A stretch of 64,000 nucleotides of DNA from assembly GCA_040385825.1 (NCBI GenBank), contig JAZKGQ010000007.1, positions 62,001 to 126,000 on the forward strand. The letters are read 5' to 3'. How positions within the stretch are numbered: position 1 is the first letter of the stretch; each line of letters starts with the position of its first letter. The stretch is from JANNNF01 sp040385825 (GTDB lineage Bacteria > Pseudomonadota > Alphaproteobacteria > Rhodobacterales > Rhodobacteraceae). The translations under genes were made by a program, and so were the position numbers. Shown in pieces: positions 34,287-45,060 of this stretch. The notes under the pieces are model-generated. The model was given only the letters and a program-made list of their open reading frames with translations, ran no database searches and had not been told where the DNA came from.

Positions 34287-36059
34287 ATGTCTGAACCCCG
34301 CGTCCAACGCCGTCTTGCGGCCGTGCTTGCAGCCGACGTGGCGGGGTATTCCCGGCTGATCGGCGCGGATGAAGATGGCACGCTGGCCGCGCTGCGCAGC
34401 ATGTGGGCCACGCGGTTCAATCCCACCGTCGCCACCCACCATGGCCGCATCGCCAAGATGATGGGCGACGGCGCGCTGGTGGAATTTGCCAGCGCGGTCG
34501 ATGCGGTGGAATGTGCGCTGGCGATCCAAGGTGCGATGGCCGCGCACAACGCCACCAGTGATCACCCGCTGACCCTGCGCATCGGCATCAATCTGGGGGA
34601 TATCGTGGTCGAGGATGGCGACATTTTCGGCGATGGCGTCAACATCGCGGCCCGGCTGGAAGGCGAGGCCCCGCAGGGCGGCATCCTGCTGTCCGACACC
34701 GTGCATGAACAGATCCGCGGCAAGGTCGGGGTGCTGTTTCACGATCTCGGCGAGCTGGAGCTGAAGAACATCTCGCATCCGGTGGCGGCCTGGGTCTGGG
34801 GGGCGACGGCGCGCAAGGCCGACACAAGACCGGCGCAGGCCTCTACTGTGCGGCCGCTGGAAACCCGCCCCTCGATTGCCGTTCTGCCCTTCAACAACAT
34901 GTCGGGCGATGTCGAGCAGGATTATTTCAGCGACGGCATTTCCGAAGACATCATCACCGATCTGTCGAAAATCGCGGGCCTGCTGGTGGTCGCGCGCAAC
35001 TCCAGCTTTACCTACAAGGGCACCACCCCCGATATCCGCCGTGTGGGGCGCGAACTGGGCGTGACCTCGGTGCTGGAAGGGTCCATCCGCCGTGCGGGCA
35101 ACCGGGTGCGGATCACGGCGCAGTTGATCGATGCGGTCAGCGGTCATCATCTGTGGGCCGAACGCTATGACCGCGACCTGACCGATATCTTTGCCGTGCA
35201 GGATGAGGTCACAATGAAGATCGTGTCTGTCCTGAAGGTCAAGCTGCGCCCTTCGGAAGGTGCGCGCCAGACCGGGGCCTATGTGCCGGGGGTACAGGCG
35301 CATGACCTGTTCCTGCGGGGCCGCCTGTTGCACGACGAGGCGTTCCGCAACCCCGAAAACGCCGCCGAAACCCTGCGCCAGACCATTGCCGCCTATGAGG
35401 GTGCCATCGCGCTGGACCCCGGATATGCGCTGGCCTACGCGGCCCTGAGCCTGGCCTATAACCTTGAGGTTCAGAACCAGTGGCTTGGCCTGCCCGATGC
35501 GATGGAACTTGGGATAGGCTATGCCCAGAAGGCGATAGATCTGGATCCGACCGAAGCCTTCGGTCACTTTTCCTTTGGCATCATGTGCCTGATCAAGGGC
35601 GATCCGGTCACCCTGAAGACCTGCGCCGAAAAGGCGCTGTCGCTGAACCCCAATTTTGCCGCCGCCTACAGCGCCATCGGCAATGCCGAGATTTTTCTCG
35701 GCCACCCCGAGGCTGCCCTGCCGTATTTTGACATATCCTCGCGGCTGGACCCGTCGTTTTCGGCGCAGTTGCTCCATTTCCGCGCCTTGGCGCAACTGGT
35801 CGCGGGTGACGATCTGGCGGCGGTCGACACCTTCCGCGAGCGTCTTGAACAGGTGCCGCGCACCGACATCAGCCGCCCGTTCCTTGCCGCCGCCCTGGGA
35901 CATCTGGGCCGGTCAGAGGATGCCCGCGCCGTCTGGCACGATCAAATGCAGATCAAGCCCAATTATGATCTGGACAGCCATCTGGCCCGCCTGCCCTTCC
36001 GCCCCGCCGATCTGGCGCGCATCAGGGCCGGGTTGGCAGCAGCGGGCCTGCCTGCCTAA
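34287..36059 (+). CDS. Class III adenylate cyclase with TolB-like and TPR domains
   Basis: 590 residues. Residues about 8-170 are a class III cyclase domain: AAVLAADVAGYSRLI with the first metal Asp, KMMGDGALVEF with the second, and DIFGDGVNIAARLEG. A TolB-like segment follows (SIAVLPFNNMSGDVEQDYFSDG), then TPR-type helices (PGYALAYAALSLAYNLE, PNFAAAYSAIGNAEIFLGHPE). This layout is common in alphaproteobacteria and makes cAMP in response to unknown inputs. No membrane helix is obvious. Start ATG 34287 follows CCGGAGC. Its stop overlaps that of pyrD on the opposite strand. Confidence 0.88.
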   Translation: MSEPRVQRRLAAVLAADVAGYSRLIGADEDGTLAALRSMWATRFNPTVATHHGRIAKMMGDGALVEFASAVDAVECALAIQGAMAAHNATSDHPLTLRIGINLGDIVVEDGDIFGDGVNIAARLEGEAPQGGILLSDTVHEQIRGKVGVLFHDLGELELKNISHPVAAWVWGATARKADTRPAQASTVRPLETRPSIAVLPFNNMSGDVEQDYFSDGISEDIITDLSKIAGLLVVARNSSFTYKGTTPDIRRVGRELGVTSVLEGSIRRAGNRVRITAQLIDAVSGHHLWAERYDRDLTDIFAVQDEVTMKIVSVLKVKLRPSEGARQTGAYVPGVQAHDLFLRGRLLHDEAFRNPENAAETLRQTIAAYEGAIALDPGYALAYAALSLAYNLEVQNQWLGLPDAMELGIGYAQKAIDLDPTEAFGHFSFGIMCLIKGDPVTLKTCAEKALSLNPNFAAAYSAIGNAEIFLGHPEAALPYFDISSRLDPSFSAQLLHFRALAQLVAGDDLAAVDTFRERLEQVPRTDISRPFLAAALGHLGRSEDARAVWHDQMQIKPNYDLDSHLARLPFRPADLARIRAGLAAAGLPA

Positions 36060-37117
36060 AGCCAGCGGTCCCGATCGGTGCCGACCGCATCGGCCACGTT
36101 GGCAAACCCGTCGCGCGCCAGCAGCTCATCAAGACCCCGCGCGATCCGCGCGGCCAGCGACAGGCCGTCATAGACCATCGCCGTATACACCTGCACCGCC
36201 TGCGCGCCGGCCCGGATCTTGGCATAGGCCTGCTCTGCGCTGCCAACCCCGCCGACCCCGATCAGCGGCAGTGCCCCCCCGGTCAGCCGCGACAACTGCG
36301 CCAGCACACGGGTAGACCTGTCAAACAGCGGTGCCCCCGAAAGCCCGCCGGTTTCGCCCCGGTGCGGGCTGACCAGACCGTCACGGCCAAGCGTGGTATT
36401 GGTGGCAATGATCCCGGAAATGCCGGATGCCACAGCCACTTCGGCGATGGCCTCCAGATCGGCCCCGGTCAGATCCGGCGCGATCTTCAGAAAGACCGGG
36501 ATCGGCCGCGCCAACCCGGCGCGGGCCTGCATCACGCCTGCCAACAGCGCCGTCAGCGCGGCTGGCCCCTGCAAGTCACGCAAGCGTTCGGTGTTTGGCG
36601 AACTGACATTGACCGTGGCAAAATCCACATGATCCCCGCAGGCCAGCAAGACCGCCGCAAAATCCGCCGCCTTGTCATCGCTGGTCTTGTTGGCGCCCAG
36701 GTTCAGCCCCACCGGAACCGCGCCCCGCACCCGCCCCGCCAGACGCGCGGCAATCGCGGCTGCGCCCTGGTTGTTAAAGCCGAACCGGTTGATCGCAGCC
36801 CGGTCCAGGGTCAATCGAAACAGGCGCGGGCCGGGATTGCCCGGCTGTGCCAGCGGTGTGGCCGCCCCCACTTCGACAAAGCCGAACCCTGCGCGCGACA
36901 GCGGCCCCACCGCCACCGCGTTCTTGTCATACCCCGCTGCCAGACCGACCGGATTGGGCAACGCCATCCCTGCCAGCGAACCGGCCAGCCGGGGCGATGT
37001 GACCACCCCCGGCAGCGGCACCAGCCCGGCTTGCAAGGCCCGCAGGCTCAGGCCATGTGCAACTTCGGGGTCGAACCGGTGCAGCAGCGCAAGGCCCGCG
37101 CGTTCATACAGGCTCAC
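36056..37117 (-). CDS. pyrD: Dihydroorotate dehydrogenase, class 2 (quinone)
   Basis: 353 residues from GTG 37117, which overlaps the DUF952 stop as GTGA. Oxidises dihydroorotate to orotate on the inner membrane, passing electrons to quinone; fourth step of pyrimidine synthesis. Seen: PNPVGLAAGYDKNA, FVEVGAATPLAQPGNPGPR, INRFGFNNQG, LGANKTS, FATVNVSSPNTERLR (the Asn/Ser catalytic loop of class 2), FLKIAPDLT, GIIATNTT, IGVGGV. Converges on the cyclase gene with stops interlocked (CTAA). Confidence 0.96.
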   Translation of the reverse strand: MSLYERAGLALLHRFDPEVAHGLSLRALQAGLVPLPGVVTSPRLAGSLAGMALPNPVGLAAGYDKNAVAVGPLSRAGFGFVEVGAATPLAQPGNPGPRLFRLTLDRAAINRFGFNNQGAAAIAARLAGRVRGAVPVGLNLGANKTSDDKAADFAAVLLACGDHVDFATVNVSSPNTERLRDLQGPAALTALLAGVMQARAGLARPIPVFLKIAPDLTGADLEAIAEVAVASGISGIIATNTTLGRDGLVSPHRGETGGLSGAPLFDRSTRVLAQLSRLTGGALPLIGVGGVGSAEQAYAKIRAGAQAVQVYTAMVYDGLSLAARIARGLDELLARDGFANVADAVGTDRDRWL

Positions 37118-37452
37118 CACATGCCCTCGGGAAAGATATGGCCGCTGAGCCCCAGGGGCAGCGATTTGTCCCAGACCACATCGGCCATCACCAGCGCGCG
37201 GTACAGATGCGGGAACAGCGCCCCGCCCCGCGACGGTTCCCACCGCAGCAGCGGCCCCAGAGCATCGGACTGAAACGCCACCAGCACCAGATCGCTTTCG
37301 GTGGCGAAGTATTTTGCCGCCGTTTCGGCCACCTGCGCGGCAGTCGAAAAATGCACAAAGCCATCGGCCAGATCGACAGGCGCACCCAGGGTCTGCCCTG
37401 CGGCACGAAACGCATCCCATTCGGGGCGACGGAGGATCTTGTAAATCAGCAT
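37114..37452 (-). CDS. DUF952 domain protein
   Basis: 112 residues. LIYKILRRPEWDAFRAAG, then DGFVHFSTAAQVAETAAKYF and LFPHLYRALVMADV, is the full DUF952 pattern, related to ADP-ribosyl-transferase-like folds with conserved FVHFS and HLY residues. Function unknown. ATG 37452 gives the family start; it is coupled to pyrD by an overlapping stop/start, an arrangement frequent in Rhodobacteraceae. Confidence 0.88.
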   Translation of the reverse strand: MLIYKILRRPEWDAFRAAGQTLGAPVDLADGFVHFSTAAQVAETAAKYFATESDLVLVAFQSDALGPLLRWEPSRGGALFPHLYRALVMADVVWDKSLPLGLSGHIFPEGMW

Positions 37453-37623
37453 GGCCGTTGAATGCCCGTTGTGCGCGGCTGGGTCAATCCTTTGGCAGCA
37501 ACACCGGGCGATTGGCGATGTCACGCCGATGTTGCGGGCCTGCGCCACCCTGCGGTGATCCGGCTTTGACAGCCCGCCCCCTGCCATGCAGGCTGGGCCA
37601 TACCCTTGCAATGGAGTTTCGCG

Positions 37624-39195
37624 ATGACCCGGTTTTTCACCACCTGCGCAGCCCTGGCCCTGATGGCGGGGGCGGCACGGGCAGAATATACCCTGACCAT
37701 CCTGCACACCAACGACTTTCACGCCCGGTTCGAGCCAATCTCGAAATTCGATTCGGGCTGTTCCGAAGAAGACGCGGGCAAAGGCGAATGTTTCGGCGGC
37801 ACCGCCCGTCTGGTGACGGCGATGGCCGAGGCTCGGGCACGGTCGAACAATACCCTGCTGGTCGATGGCGGCGACCAGTTTCAGGGGTCGCTGTTCTACA
37901 CCTATTACAAGGGGGCGGCCTCGGCTGAATTCATGTCGAAACTGGGCTATGACGCGATGACCGCCGGCAACCACGAATTCGACGACGGACCCGAGGCGCT
38001 GCGCGGGTTCATGGATGCGGTGCAGTTTCCGGTCCTGATGTCGAACGCCGATTTTGCGGCCGAACCCGTGCTGGCGGACAAGCTGCTGAAATCGGTGGTG
38101 ATCGAAAAGGGGGGCGAAAAGCTGGGTCTGATCGGCCTGACCCCGCAAGACACCGCTGAACTGGCCAGCCCCGGCCCGAACATCACCTTCAGCGATCCGG
38201 TCGCCGCCGTGCAGGCCGAGGTGGACAGCCTGACCGCGCAAGGGGTGACCAAGATCATCGTGCTGAGCCATTCCGGCTACAAGGTCGATCAGCGCGTGGC
38301 GGCAGAAGCCACCGGCGTTGACGTGATCGTCGGCGGCCACACCAACACCTATCTGTCGAACACGTCCGACAAGGCCGAAGGCCCCTACCCCACCATGGTC
38401 GGCAAGACTGCCATCGTGTCGGCCTATGCCTACGGCAAGTTTCTGGGCGAGCTGAACGTCACCTTCAACGACGCGGGCGAGGTGGTGACCGCCACGGGCG
38501 AACCCCGGATCATGGATGCCGCCGTGGCCGAAGATGCCCCGACCGTCGCCCGCATCGCCGAACTGGCCGGCCCTCTGGAGGAAATCCGTGCGCGGCAGGT
38601 GGCGGAAACCACCGCCGAAATCGACGGCAGCCGCGAGACGTGTCGGACGAAGGAATGCCCGATGGGCAACCTGATTGCCGAGGCCATGCTGGATCGGGTG
38701 GCAGGGCAAGGCGTGACCATCGCCCTGCAGAACGGCGGCGGCGTGCGGGCCAGTGTCGATGCAGGCCCGGTCACCATGGGCGAGGTGCTGACCGTGCTGC
38801 CGTTCCAGAACACGCTGTCGACCTTCGAGGTGGACGGCGCGACGATCGTGGCCGCCCTTGAAAATGGCGCCAGCCAGTATGACGAGGCCGCAGGCCGCTT
38901 TGCCCAGGTGGCGGGCCTGAAATACACTGTCGATCCCGCCGCAGCACCCGGCGCGCGGATATCGGATGTGCAGGTGCTGATCGGCGGCGATGCCTGGGGG
39001 CCGATCGACCCGGCAGCGGTCTACAAGGTGGTGTCGAACAACTATGTCCGGGGTGGCGGGGACGGGTACAAGATGTTCGTGAACGCCGCCAACGTCTATG
39101 ATTTCGGCCCCGATCTGGCCGATGTGACCGCCGATTACATGGCCAAGGTCGGCCCCTACACGCCGTTTGTCGATGGCCGCATCACGGTGAAATAG
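37624..39195 (+). CDS. Periplasmic 5'-nucleotidase / UshA-like metallophosphatase
   Basis: 523 residues. Signal peptide MTRFFTTCAALALMAGAARA. The metallophosphatase domain has LTILHTNDFHARFEP, LLVDGGDQFQGS, MTAGNHEFDDG, IIVLSHSGYKVDQ, DVIVGGHTNTYLS, all metal-ligand motifs of the UshA family. The C-terminal 5'-nucleotidase domain starts near residue 340 and includes NGGGVRASVDAGPVT and VSNNYVRGGGDGYKM. It hydrolyses nucleotides or related sugar nucleotides for scavenging. ATG 37624 is preceded by GGAG; ATG 37606 would disturb the signal peptide. Confidence 0.9.
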   Translation: MTRFFTTCAALALMAGAARAEYTLTILHTNDFHARFEPISKFDSGCSEEDAGKGECFGGTARLVTAMAEARARSNNTLLVDGGDQFQGSLFYTYYKGAASAEFMSKLGYDAMTAGNHEFDDGPEALRGFMDAVQFPVLMSNADFAAEPVLADKLLKSVVIEKGGEKLGLIGLTPQDTAELASPGPNITFSDPVAAVQAEVDSLTAQGVTKIIVLSHSGYKVDQRVAAEATGVDVIVGGHTNTYLSNTSDKAEGPYPTMVGKTAIVSAYAYGKFLGELNVTFNDAGEVVTATGEPRIMDAAVAEDAPTVARIAELAGPLEEIRARQVAETTAEIDGSRETCRTKECPMGNLIAEAMLDRVAGQGVTIALQNGGGVRASVDAGPVTMGEVLTVLPFQNTLSTFEVDGATIVAALENGASQYDEAAGRFAQVAGLKYTVDPAAAPGARISDVQVLIGGDAWGPIDPAAVYKVVSNNYVRGGGDGYKMFVNAANVYDFGPDLADVTADYMAKVGPYTPFVDGRITVK

Positions 39196-39200
39196 CCTGC

Positions 39201-39225
39201 AGGGGGCGGGCTTGGCCTGCCCCCT
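39201..39225. terminator. Hairpin between convergent 5'-nucleotidase and Lrp-like genes
   Basis: AGGGGGCGGG-CTTGG-CCTGCCCCCT forms a 10-bp stem with one G-U pair, directly after the 5'-nucleotidase stop and at the end of the facing gene. On the minus strand it is preceded by AAAA-complement, so it is a plausible two-way transcript end. Confidence 0.5.
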
Positions 39226-39461
39226 CAAAACGCCTTGAACGTCATCGTGGTCAGAGTGCGCACGATGCCCGGTATGTCGAACAGGCGACTTGACAGATAT
39301 ACGCCCACGTCCTCCTCCTCGGGGATGTAGACCTTTGCGATCAGGTCATATTCGCCGCTGGTGGAATACAGCTCGCTGACCACTTCGCGGTCATAGACTG
39401 CTGTGGCCACCTCGTATGTCTTGCCGGGGGTGCAGCGGAACTGGACGAAAACGCAGCGCAT
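39225..39461 (-). CDS. Stand-alone Lrp/AsnC ligand-binding (RAM) domain protein
   Basis: 78 residues. CVFVQFRCTPGKTYEVA, then SELYSTSGEYDLIAKVYIPEEEDVG and LFDIPGIVRTLTTMTF, is the effector-binding half of Lrp/AsnC regulators, without the DNA-binding domain. Such proteins may modify full Lrp regulators by mixing into their oligomers or bind amino acids. Function unproven. Confidence 0.87.
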   Translation of the reverse strand: MRCVFVQFRCTPGKTYEVATAVYDREVVSELYSTSGEYDLIAKVYIPEEEDVGVYLSSRLFDIPGIVRTLTTMTFKAF

Positions 39462-39596
39462 GGGCAGCTTCCTTTTGATGTTATGCCCGTGCCAACCTGC
39501 GGATCGGGGGTTTCACACCCCCGGACCCCCGTGGGATATTTATGAACAGATGATGGGCTTTGGACATGTTTAGCGCAGCAGGCAGCCCAAGGGAAG

Positions 39597-41138
39597 TCAG
39601 TCCTCGGTCGCGGCGAGGTGCAGCGCGGTTGGCGGCGCTTTCAGGTCTGCCACCCCCAAAGGCTCCACCGGCCGCGCCAGACGGTTGCGCACCACCCACA
39701 GCAGGCGGTCCTGTGCGCGGGTGATCGCCACATAGGCCAGCCGTTTCCACAAGGGCACCCCGGCCTCGGACCGGCCCGATTGGGCGGCGGCATACAGGTC
39801 TGGCGCAAAGACCTGCACGTCGTTCCACTGTGACCCCTGCGCCTTGTGGATCGTGACCGCAGCACCATGCAGGAACGCCGCCCCCATCCGGGCGGCAGAG
39901 GGGATGAAGGGTTCCTCCTCATCCGGGCGTTCGATCTTGATGATGCTGGCGGCAGACACCTGCGGTTCTTCCGCCCCCACCACATGCAGACGCGCAAACC
40001 CGTCACGCGACCCCGCGCCAAGATAGATCACCTGCGCCCCCTTGATCAGGCCCCGAGCCTCCAGGTCGATGCGCTTCTTGCGATGCTTCAACGGCAGTTC
40101 GATCCCGTCACAGACCAGCGGCTCGCCGGGCAGCAGCATATCGGCAGGGGCAGCATAGGCCACCCGAAACGCGTGGATCAGCCGGATCCGCGTGGCATTG
40201 CGCCAGACCAGCACCGGGGAGCGTGCCATCAGACCCGCCTCCACCCGTTCGGCCCAGACCACCCTTGGGTCGCGCCTTGACGCGGCCTCGACCATCCGCT
40301 CGAAGTCTTCAAACCCCAGCCGATCATCGCCAAGCGCGTGGGCCAGGTCCAGGATCGGGTTGTCCTCGGCCTGCCGGTGGATCCGGCTGAGCACCAGCCT
40401 GCGCCCCTCGGCCAGCCGGTCGAACACCATCGCGCCCGACAGCCCGACCGGGGCCAACTGGGCCGGGTCGCCAAACAGCACCAGCGTCGGAAAAATCTCG
40501 CGCAGATCATCGAACTGGCGTTCGTCCAGCATCGAGGATTCGTCGACGAACCCCACATCCAGCGGTTCCTCGCGGCGTTTCCAGCCCTTGATGAAGTCGC
40601 TGCCCTTCAACCCCGCCGCCGCCAGCGCACCGGGGATCGAGGCCACCGTCTGGTAAAACGCCCAGGCCCGGTCCAGGGCCAACTCGGTCAGCCCTTCGAC
40701 CGCCGGGCGCGGCGCGGTGCCGGTCAGCCATTCGGCGATGCGTTCATACTGCGGGTCATAGACAGGCGTATACAAGATGCGGTGGATCGTCGTCGCCGGA
40801 ACCCCGCGCAGGCGCAACACCGACGCCGCCTTGTTGGTGGGGGCCAAAATCGCCAGCGTCCTGCGTTCCTTGCGTTTGCGTCCTTCAAAATCGCCCGAGA
40901 TCACATCGACCCCGGCCTCTTTCATCGCGCGGTACAGACTGGCCAGCAGCATGGTCTTGCCCGACCCCGCCTTGCCCACCACCGCCAGCACCGACGGCTT
41001 TCCCGCCGCCATCGGGGTCAGCGCAGACTGGCCAAGGTCAATGCCATGGCCCAGCAATTCGGCAGCAACCCGGTCGAAGGCCTCGGCCTGATCGTCGGAA
41101 AAGGTCAGTTCGGGCAGGGGATGTGCGGGCAGGTTCAT
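39597..41138 (-). CDS. RecD-like ATP-dependent DNA helicase
   Basis: 513 residues from ATG 41138. SF1 helicase motifs: Walker A VVGKAGSGKTMLLAS, APTNKAASVLRLRGVPATTIHR (Ia), Walker B/II VGFVDESSMLDER, FGDPAQLAPVG (III), SRIHRQ (IV), and the C-terminal HGAAVTIHKAQGSQW and YVAITRAQDRLLWVV (V-VI), which marks the UvrD_C_2/RecD2 type. A helicase of this kind, without recB/C neighbours, is common in alphaproteobacteria. Exact role in repair is unknown. Confidence 0.87.
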   Translation of the reverse strand: MNLPAHPLPELTFSDDQAEAFDRVAAELLGHGIDLGQSALTPMAAGKPSVLAVVGKAGSGKTMLLASLYRAMKEAGVDVISGDFEGRKRKERRTLAILAPTNKAASVLRLRGVPATTIHRILYTPVYDPQYERIAEWLTGTAPRPAVEGLTELALDRAWAFYQTVASIPGALAAAGLKGSDFIKGWKRREEPLDVGFVDESSMLDERQFDDLREIFPTLVLFGDPAQLAPVGLSGAMVFDRLAEGRRLVLSRIHRQAEDNPILDLAHALGDDRLGFEDFERMVEAASRRDPRVVWAERVEAGLMARSPVLVWRNATRIRLIHAFRVAYAAPADMLLPGEPLVCDGIELPLKHRKKRIDLEARGLIKGAQVIYLGAGSRDGFARLHVVGAEEPQVSAASIIKIERPDEEEPFIPSAARMGAAFLHGAAVTIHKAQGSQWNDVQVFAPDLYAAAQSGRSEAGVPLWKRLAYVAITRAQDRLLWVVRNRLARPVEPLGVADLKAPPTALHLAATED

Positions 41139-41181
41139 GGGTCCGACCATACCAAGCGGCGCCACAAAGGACCAGATGCCG

Positions 41182-41367
41182 TCAGTTCGCCCGCCCCCCC
41201 GGCGGCAGGCTCCCCAGAGCATCGCGCCCCCGGCCCTCGGCGTCGCGCAATTCGACCTGTGCCACCTGCATGGCCTCGTCCACCGCCGCGACAAGTCCGG
41301 TCAAGCCGTTCTTGTGGGCATAGGTTTTCAGGTCGGTCAGCACATCGAATATCCACTCGTGACGCAT
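41182..41367 (-). CDS. Small conserved Rhodobacteraceae protein
   Basis: 61 residues. The opening MRHEWIFDVLTDLKTYAHKN followed by a short amphipathic helix (AVDEAMQVAQVEL) is one I have seen in small proteins of this family of bacteria. No known function, no signal or membrane part. Located upstream of the helicase on the same strand with 43 bases between, so possibly co-transcribed. Confidence 0.6.
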   Translation of the reverse strand: MRHEWIFDVLTDLKTYAHKNGLTGLVAAVDEAMQVAQVELRDAEGRGRDALGSLPPGGRAN

Positions 41368-41461
41368 CCTGCCTCCAGCCTGTGCTTTGCGCGGATCACC
41401 GGTTTGGTGACAGCCTCCATGGCCCGATCAAGCGTTGCCACCCATGACCACCATCAAAGGC

Positions 41462-41500
41462 AAAAAAACCGCCGCACCACAAGGGTCACGGCGGTTTTCC
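41462..41500 (-). terminator. Rho-independent terminator of ccr
   Basis: On the minus strand AAAACCGCCG (41498-41489) pairs with CGGCGGTTTT (41474-41465), and the T run continues. A textbook GC stem with U-tail about 18 bases after the ccr stop. Confidence 0.85.
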
Positions 41501-41516
41501 GGCGCAATCGGGCGGA

Positions 41517-42803
<1,287 letters not shown>

Positions 42804-42877
42804 CTTGGCCTCCCGTCCTGTCATGCCGCGCCGCAGAATCGACGCTGCTTCAGCATAGGGATAGAAACGGATGCGCA

Positions 42878-42954
42878 ACTTTGCAATAGTACGATGGTAT
42901 ATTTTGTAATTTTATGTCTGCCGCAGCGCAGCGAATTGACAATTGCACAAAATG
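42878..42954. promoter_or_regulatory. AT-rich divergent ccr/ecm promoter region
   Basis: The 202-bp spacer is much richer in A/T than the genes. It contains TTTGCAA (42880-42886) and TTGCACAAAATG (42943-42954), similar half-sites in a region that must hold both promoters. Regulators of acetyl-CoA assimilation genes such as RamB/ScfR types bind TTTGC-like sequences, so these may be operators; this is inference. Confidence 0.35.
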
Positions 42955-43005
42955 TCGCCTATCACAGTCCAAAGCTAAGATTGTTGCGCAAGCCCAGAGG
43001 CCCCG

Positions 43006-44976
43006 ATGACCAACGCCAGCCCCAAAGACACGCCCTGGCTGTTTCGCACCTATGCAGGCCATTCCACCGCCACCGCCTCGAACGCGCTGTACCGGGGAAA
43101 CCTGGCCAAGGGGCAGACCGGCCTGTCGGTCGCCTTCGATCTGCCCACCCAGACCGGCTATGACAGCGATCACATTCTGGCGCGCGGCGAGGTCGGCAAG
43201 GTCGGCGTGCCCGTCGCCCATCTGGGCGACATGCGCGCGCTGTTTGCGGATATTCCGCTGACCCAGATGAACACGTCCATGACGATCAACGCCACGGCGC
43301 CATGGCTGCTGGCCTTGTACATCGCGGTGGCCGAGGAACAGGGGGCCGACATTGCCACCCTGCAAGGCACTGTTCAGAATGACATCATCAAGGAATACCT
43401 GTCGCGCGGCACCTATATCTGCCCGCCCAAGCCCAGCTTGCGGATGATCACCGACATTGCGGCCTACACCCGCGCGCATCTGCCCAAGTGGAACCCGATG
43501 AACATTTGCAGCTATCACCTGCAAGAGGCCGGGGCCACGCCCGAACAGGAACTGGCCTTTGCCTTGGCCACCGCCTGCGCCGTGCTGGACGATCTGAAAA
43601 CCAAGGTCGCGCCGCAGGATTTTCCCGACATGGTCGGCCGCATCAGCTTTTTCGTCAACGCGGGCATCCGTTTTGTGACCGAGTTGTGCAAGATGCGCGC
43701 GTTCGTGGAATTGTGGGACCAGATCTGCCTGACCCGCTATGGCGTGACCGATGCCAGATACCGCCGCTTTCGCTATGGCGTGCAAGTCAACTCGCTTGGC
43801 CTGACCGAGCAGCAGCCCGAAAACAACGTCTACCGCATTCTGATCGAGATGCTGGCCGTGACGCTGTCGAAAAACGCCCGCGCCCGCGCCGTGCAACTGC
43901 CCGCTTGGAACGAGGCTTTGGGCCTGCCGCGCCCGTTTGACCAGCAATGGTCGCTGCGGATGCAGCAGATTCTGGCCTATGAAACCGACCTGCTGGAATA
44001 TGACGACCTGTTCGACGGCAACACCGCCATTGACCGCAAGGTGGCCGCGCTGAAAGACGGCGCTTTGGCCGAACTGGCGCAGATCGATGCCATGGGGGGG
44101 GCGGTGGCCTGCATCGACCATATGAAAGGCCGGCTGGTCGAGGCCAACGCCGACCGTCTGGCGCGGATCGAGTCGAAGGAAACCACCGTCGTCGGCGTGA
44201 ACCGCTTTACCACGACAGAAGCCTCGCCCCTGGTCACCGGCGACGGGTCGATCATGCAGGCCGACCCTGCCGCCGAGGCCGACCAGATCGCCCGCCTGAC
44301 CGCCTGGCGCAGCAGCCGCGATGCCGCGGCGGTGGCCGCCGCCCTGCAATCTCTGCGCGATGCCGCCGCCAGCGGTGCCAACGTGATGCCCCCGTCGATC
44401 GCCTGCGCCAAGGCCGGTGTCACCACCGGTGAATGGGCGGGCGTGATCCGCGCGGCCTTTGGCGAATACCGCGCCCCGACCGGCGTATCGCGCAACCCGT
44501 CGAACCGCACCGAAGGGCTGGAACCGATCCGCGAAGCCGTGGACGCAGTATCGACCAAACTCGGCCGCCGCCTGAAATTCCTCGTCGGCAAGCCGGGCCT
44601 TGACGGCCATTCCAACGGCGCCGAACAGATCGCCGCCCGCGCCCGCGATTGTGGCATGGACATCACCTATGAAGGCATCCGCCTGACCCCGGCCGAAATC
44701 GTGACCGCTGCCGCCGACCAGAACGCCCATGTGGTGGGCCTGTCGATCCTGTCGGGCAGCCACATCGCCCTGATGCGCGACCTGATGGACAGGATGCGCG
44801 CCGCCGGCCTTGGCCATGTGCCCGTGGTTGTCGGCGGCATCATTCCCGAAGACGATGCAAACACCCTGCGCACAATGGGCATTGCCGCAGTCTACACACC
44901 GAAGGATTTTGAGCTGAACCGGATCATGACCGACATCGTCGCCTTGGTCGAGGCCCAGCCCATCGCAGCGCAATAG
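43006..44976 (+). CDS. ecm: Ethylmalonyl-CoA mutase (B12-dependent)
   Basis: 656 residues, single-chain mutase smaller than methylmalonyl-CoA mutase, as expected for Ecm. Converts (2R)-ethylmalonyl-CoA to methylsuccinyl-CoA. N-terminal TIM barrel: PWLFRTYAGHSTATASN, GLSVAFDLPTQTGYDSDH, TINATAPWLLALY, NICSYHLQEAGATPEQELAF, VQVNSLGLTEQQPENNVYR. C-terminal B12 domain: FLVGKPGLDGHSNGAEQIA (the DxHxxG motif), GLSILSGSHIALM and VVVGGIIPEDDA. Divergent from ccr, the classic ccr/ecm pair. Confidence 0.97.
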   Translation: MTNASPKDTPWLFRTYAGHSTATASNALYRGNLAKGQTGLSVAFDLPTQTGYDSDHILARGEVGKVGVPVAHLGDMRALFADIPLTQMNTSMTINATAPWLLALYIAVAEEQGADIATLQGTVQNDIIKEYLSRGTYICPPKPSLRMITDIAAYTRAHLPKWNPMNICSYHLQEAGATPEQELAFALATACAVLDDLKTKVAPQDFPDMVGRISFFVNAGIRFVTELCKMRAFVELWDQICLTRYGVTDARYRRFRYGVQVNSLGLTEQQPENNVYRILIEMLAVTLSKNARARAVQLPAWNEALGLPRPFDQQWSLRMQQILAYETDLLEYDDLFDGNTAIDRKVAALKDGALAELAQIDAMGGAVACIDHMKGRLVEANADRLARIESKETTVVGVNRFTTTEASPLVTGDGSIMQADPAAEADQIARLTAWRSSRDAAAVAAALQSLRDAAASGANVMPPSIACAKAGVTTGEWAGVIRAAFGEYRAPTGVSRNPSNRTEGLEPIREAVDAVSTKLGRRLKFLVGKPGLDGHSNGAEQIAARARDCGMDITYEGIRLTPAEIVTAAADQNAHVVGLSILSGSHIALMRDLMDRMRAAGLGHVPVVVGGIIPEDDANTLRTMGIAAVYTPKDFELNRIMTDIVALVEAQPIAAQ

Positions 44977-45039
44977 CCGCGATTGCCCGACCGTTCGGCA
45001 ATTTTCCGGTCGCCGCCTGGCGATGGCGATGCGCGGCCT

Positions 45040-45060
45040 TGTCTGCCGTGCAGGCAGACA
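45040..45060. terminator. Hairpin in the ecm-deoD spacer
   Basis: TGTCTGCC-GTGCA-GGCAGACA, an 8-bp perfect stem about 65 bases after the ecm stop. No T run follows, so a terminator role is uncertain. The rest of the 243-bp spacer shows no gene I can support. Confidence 0.4.
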
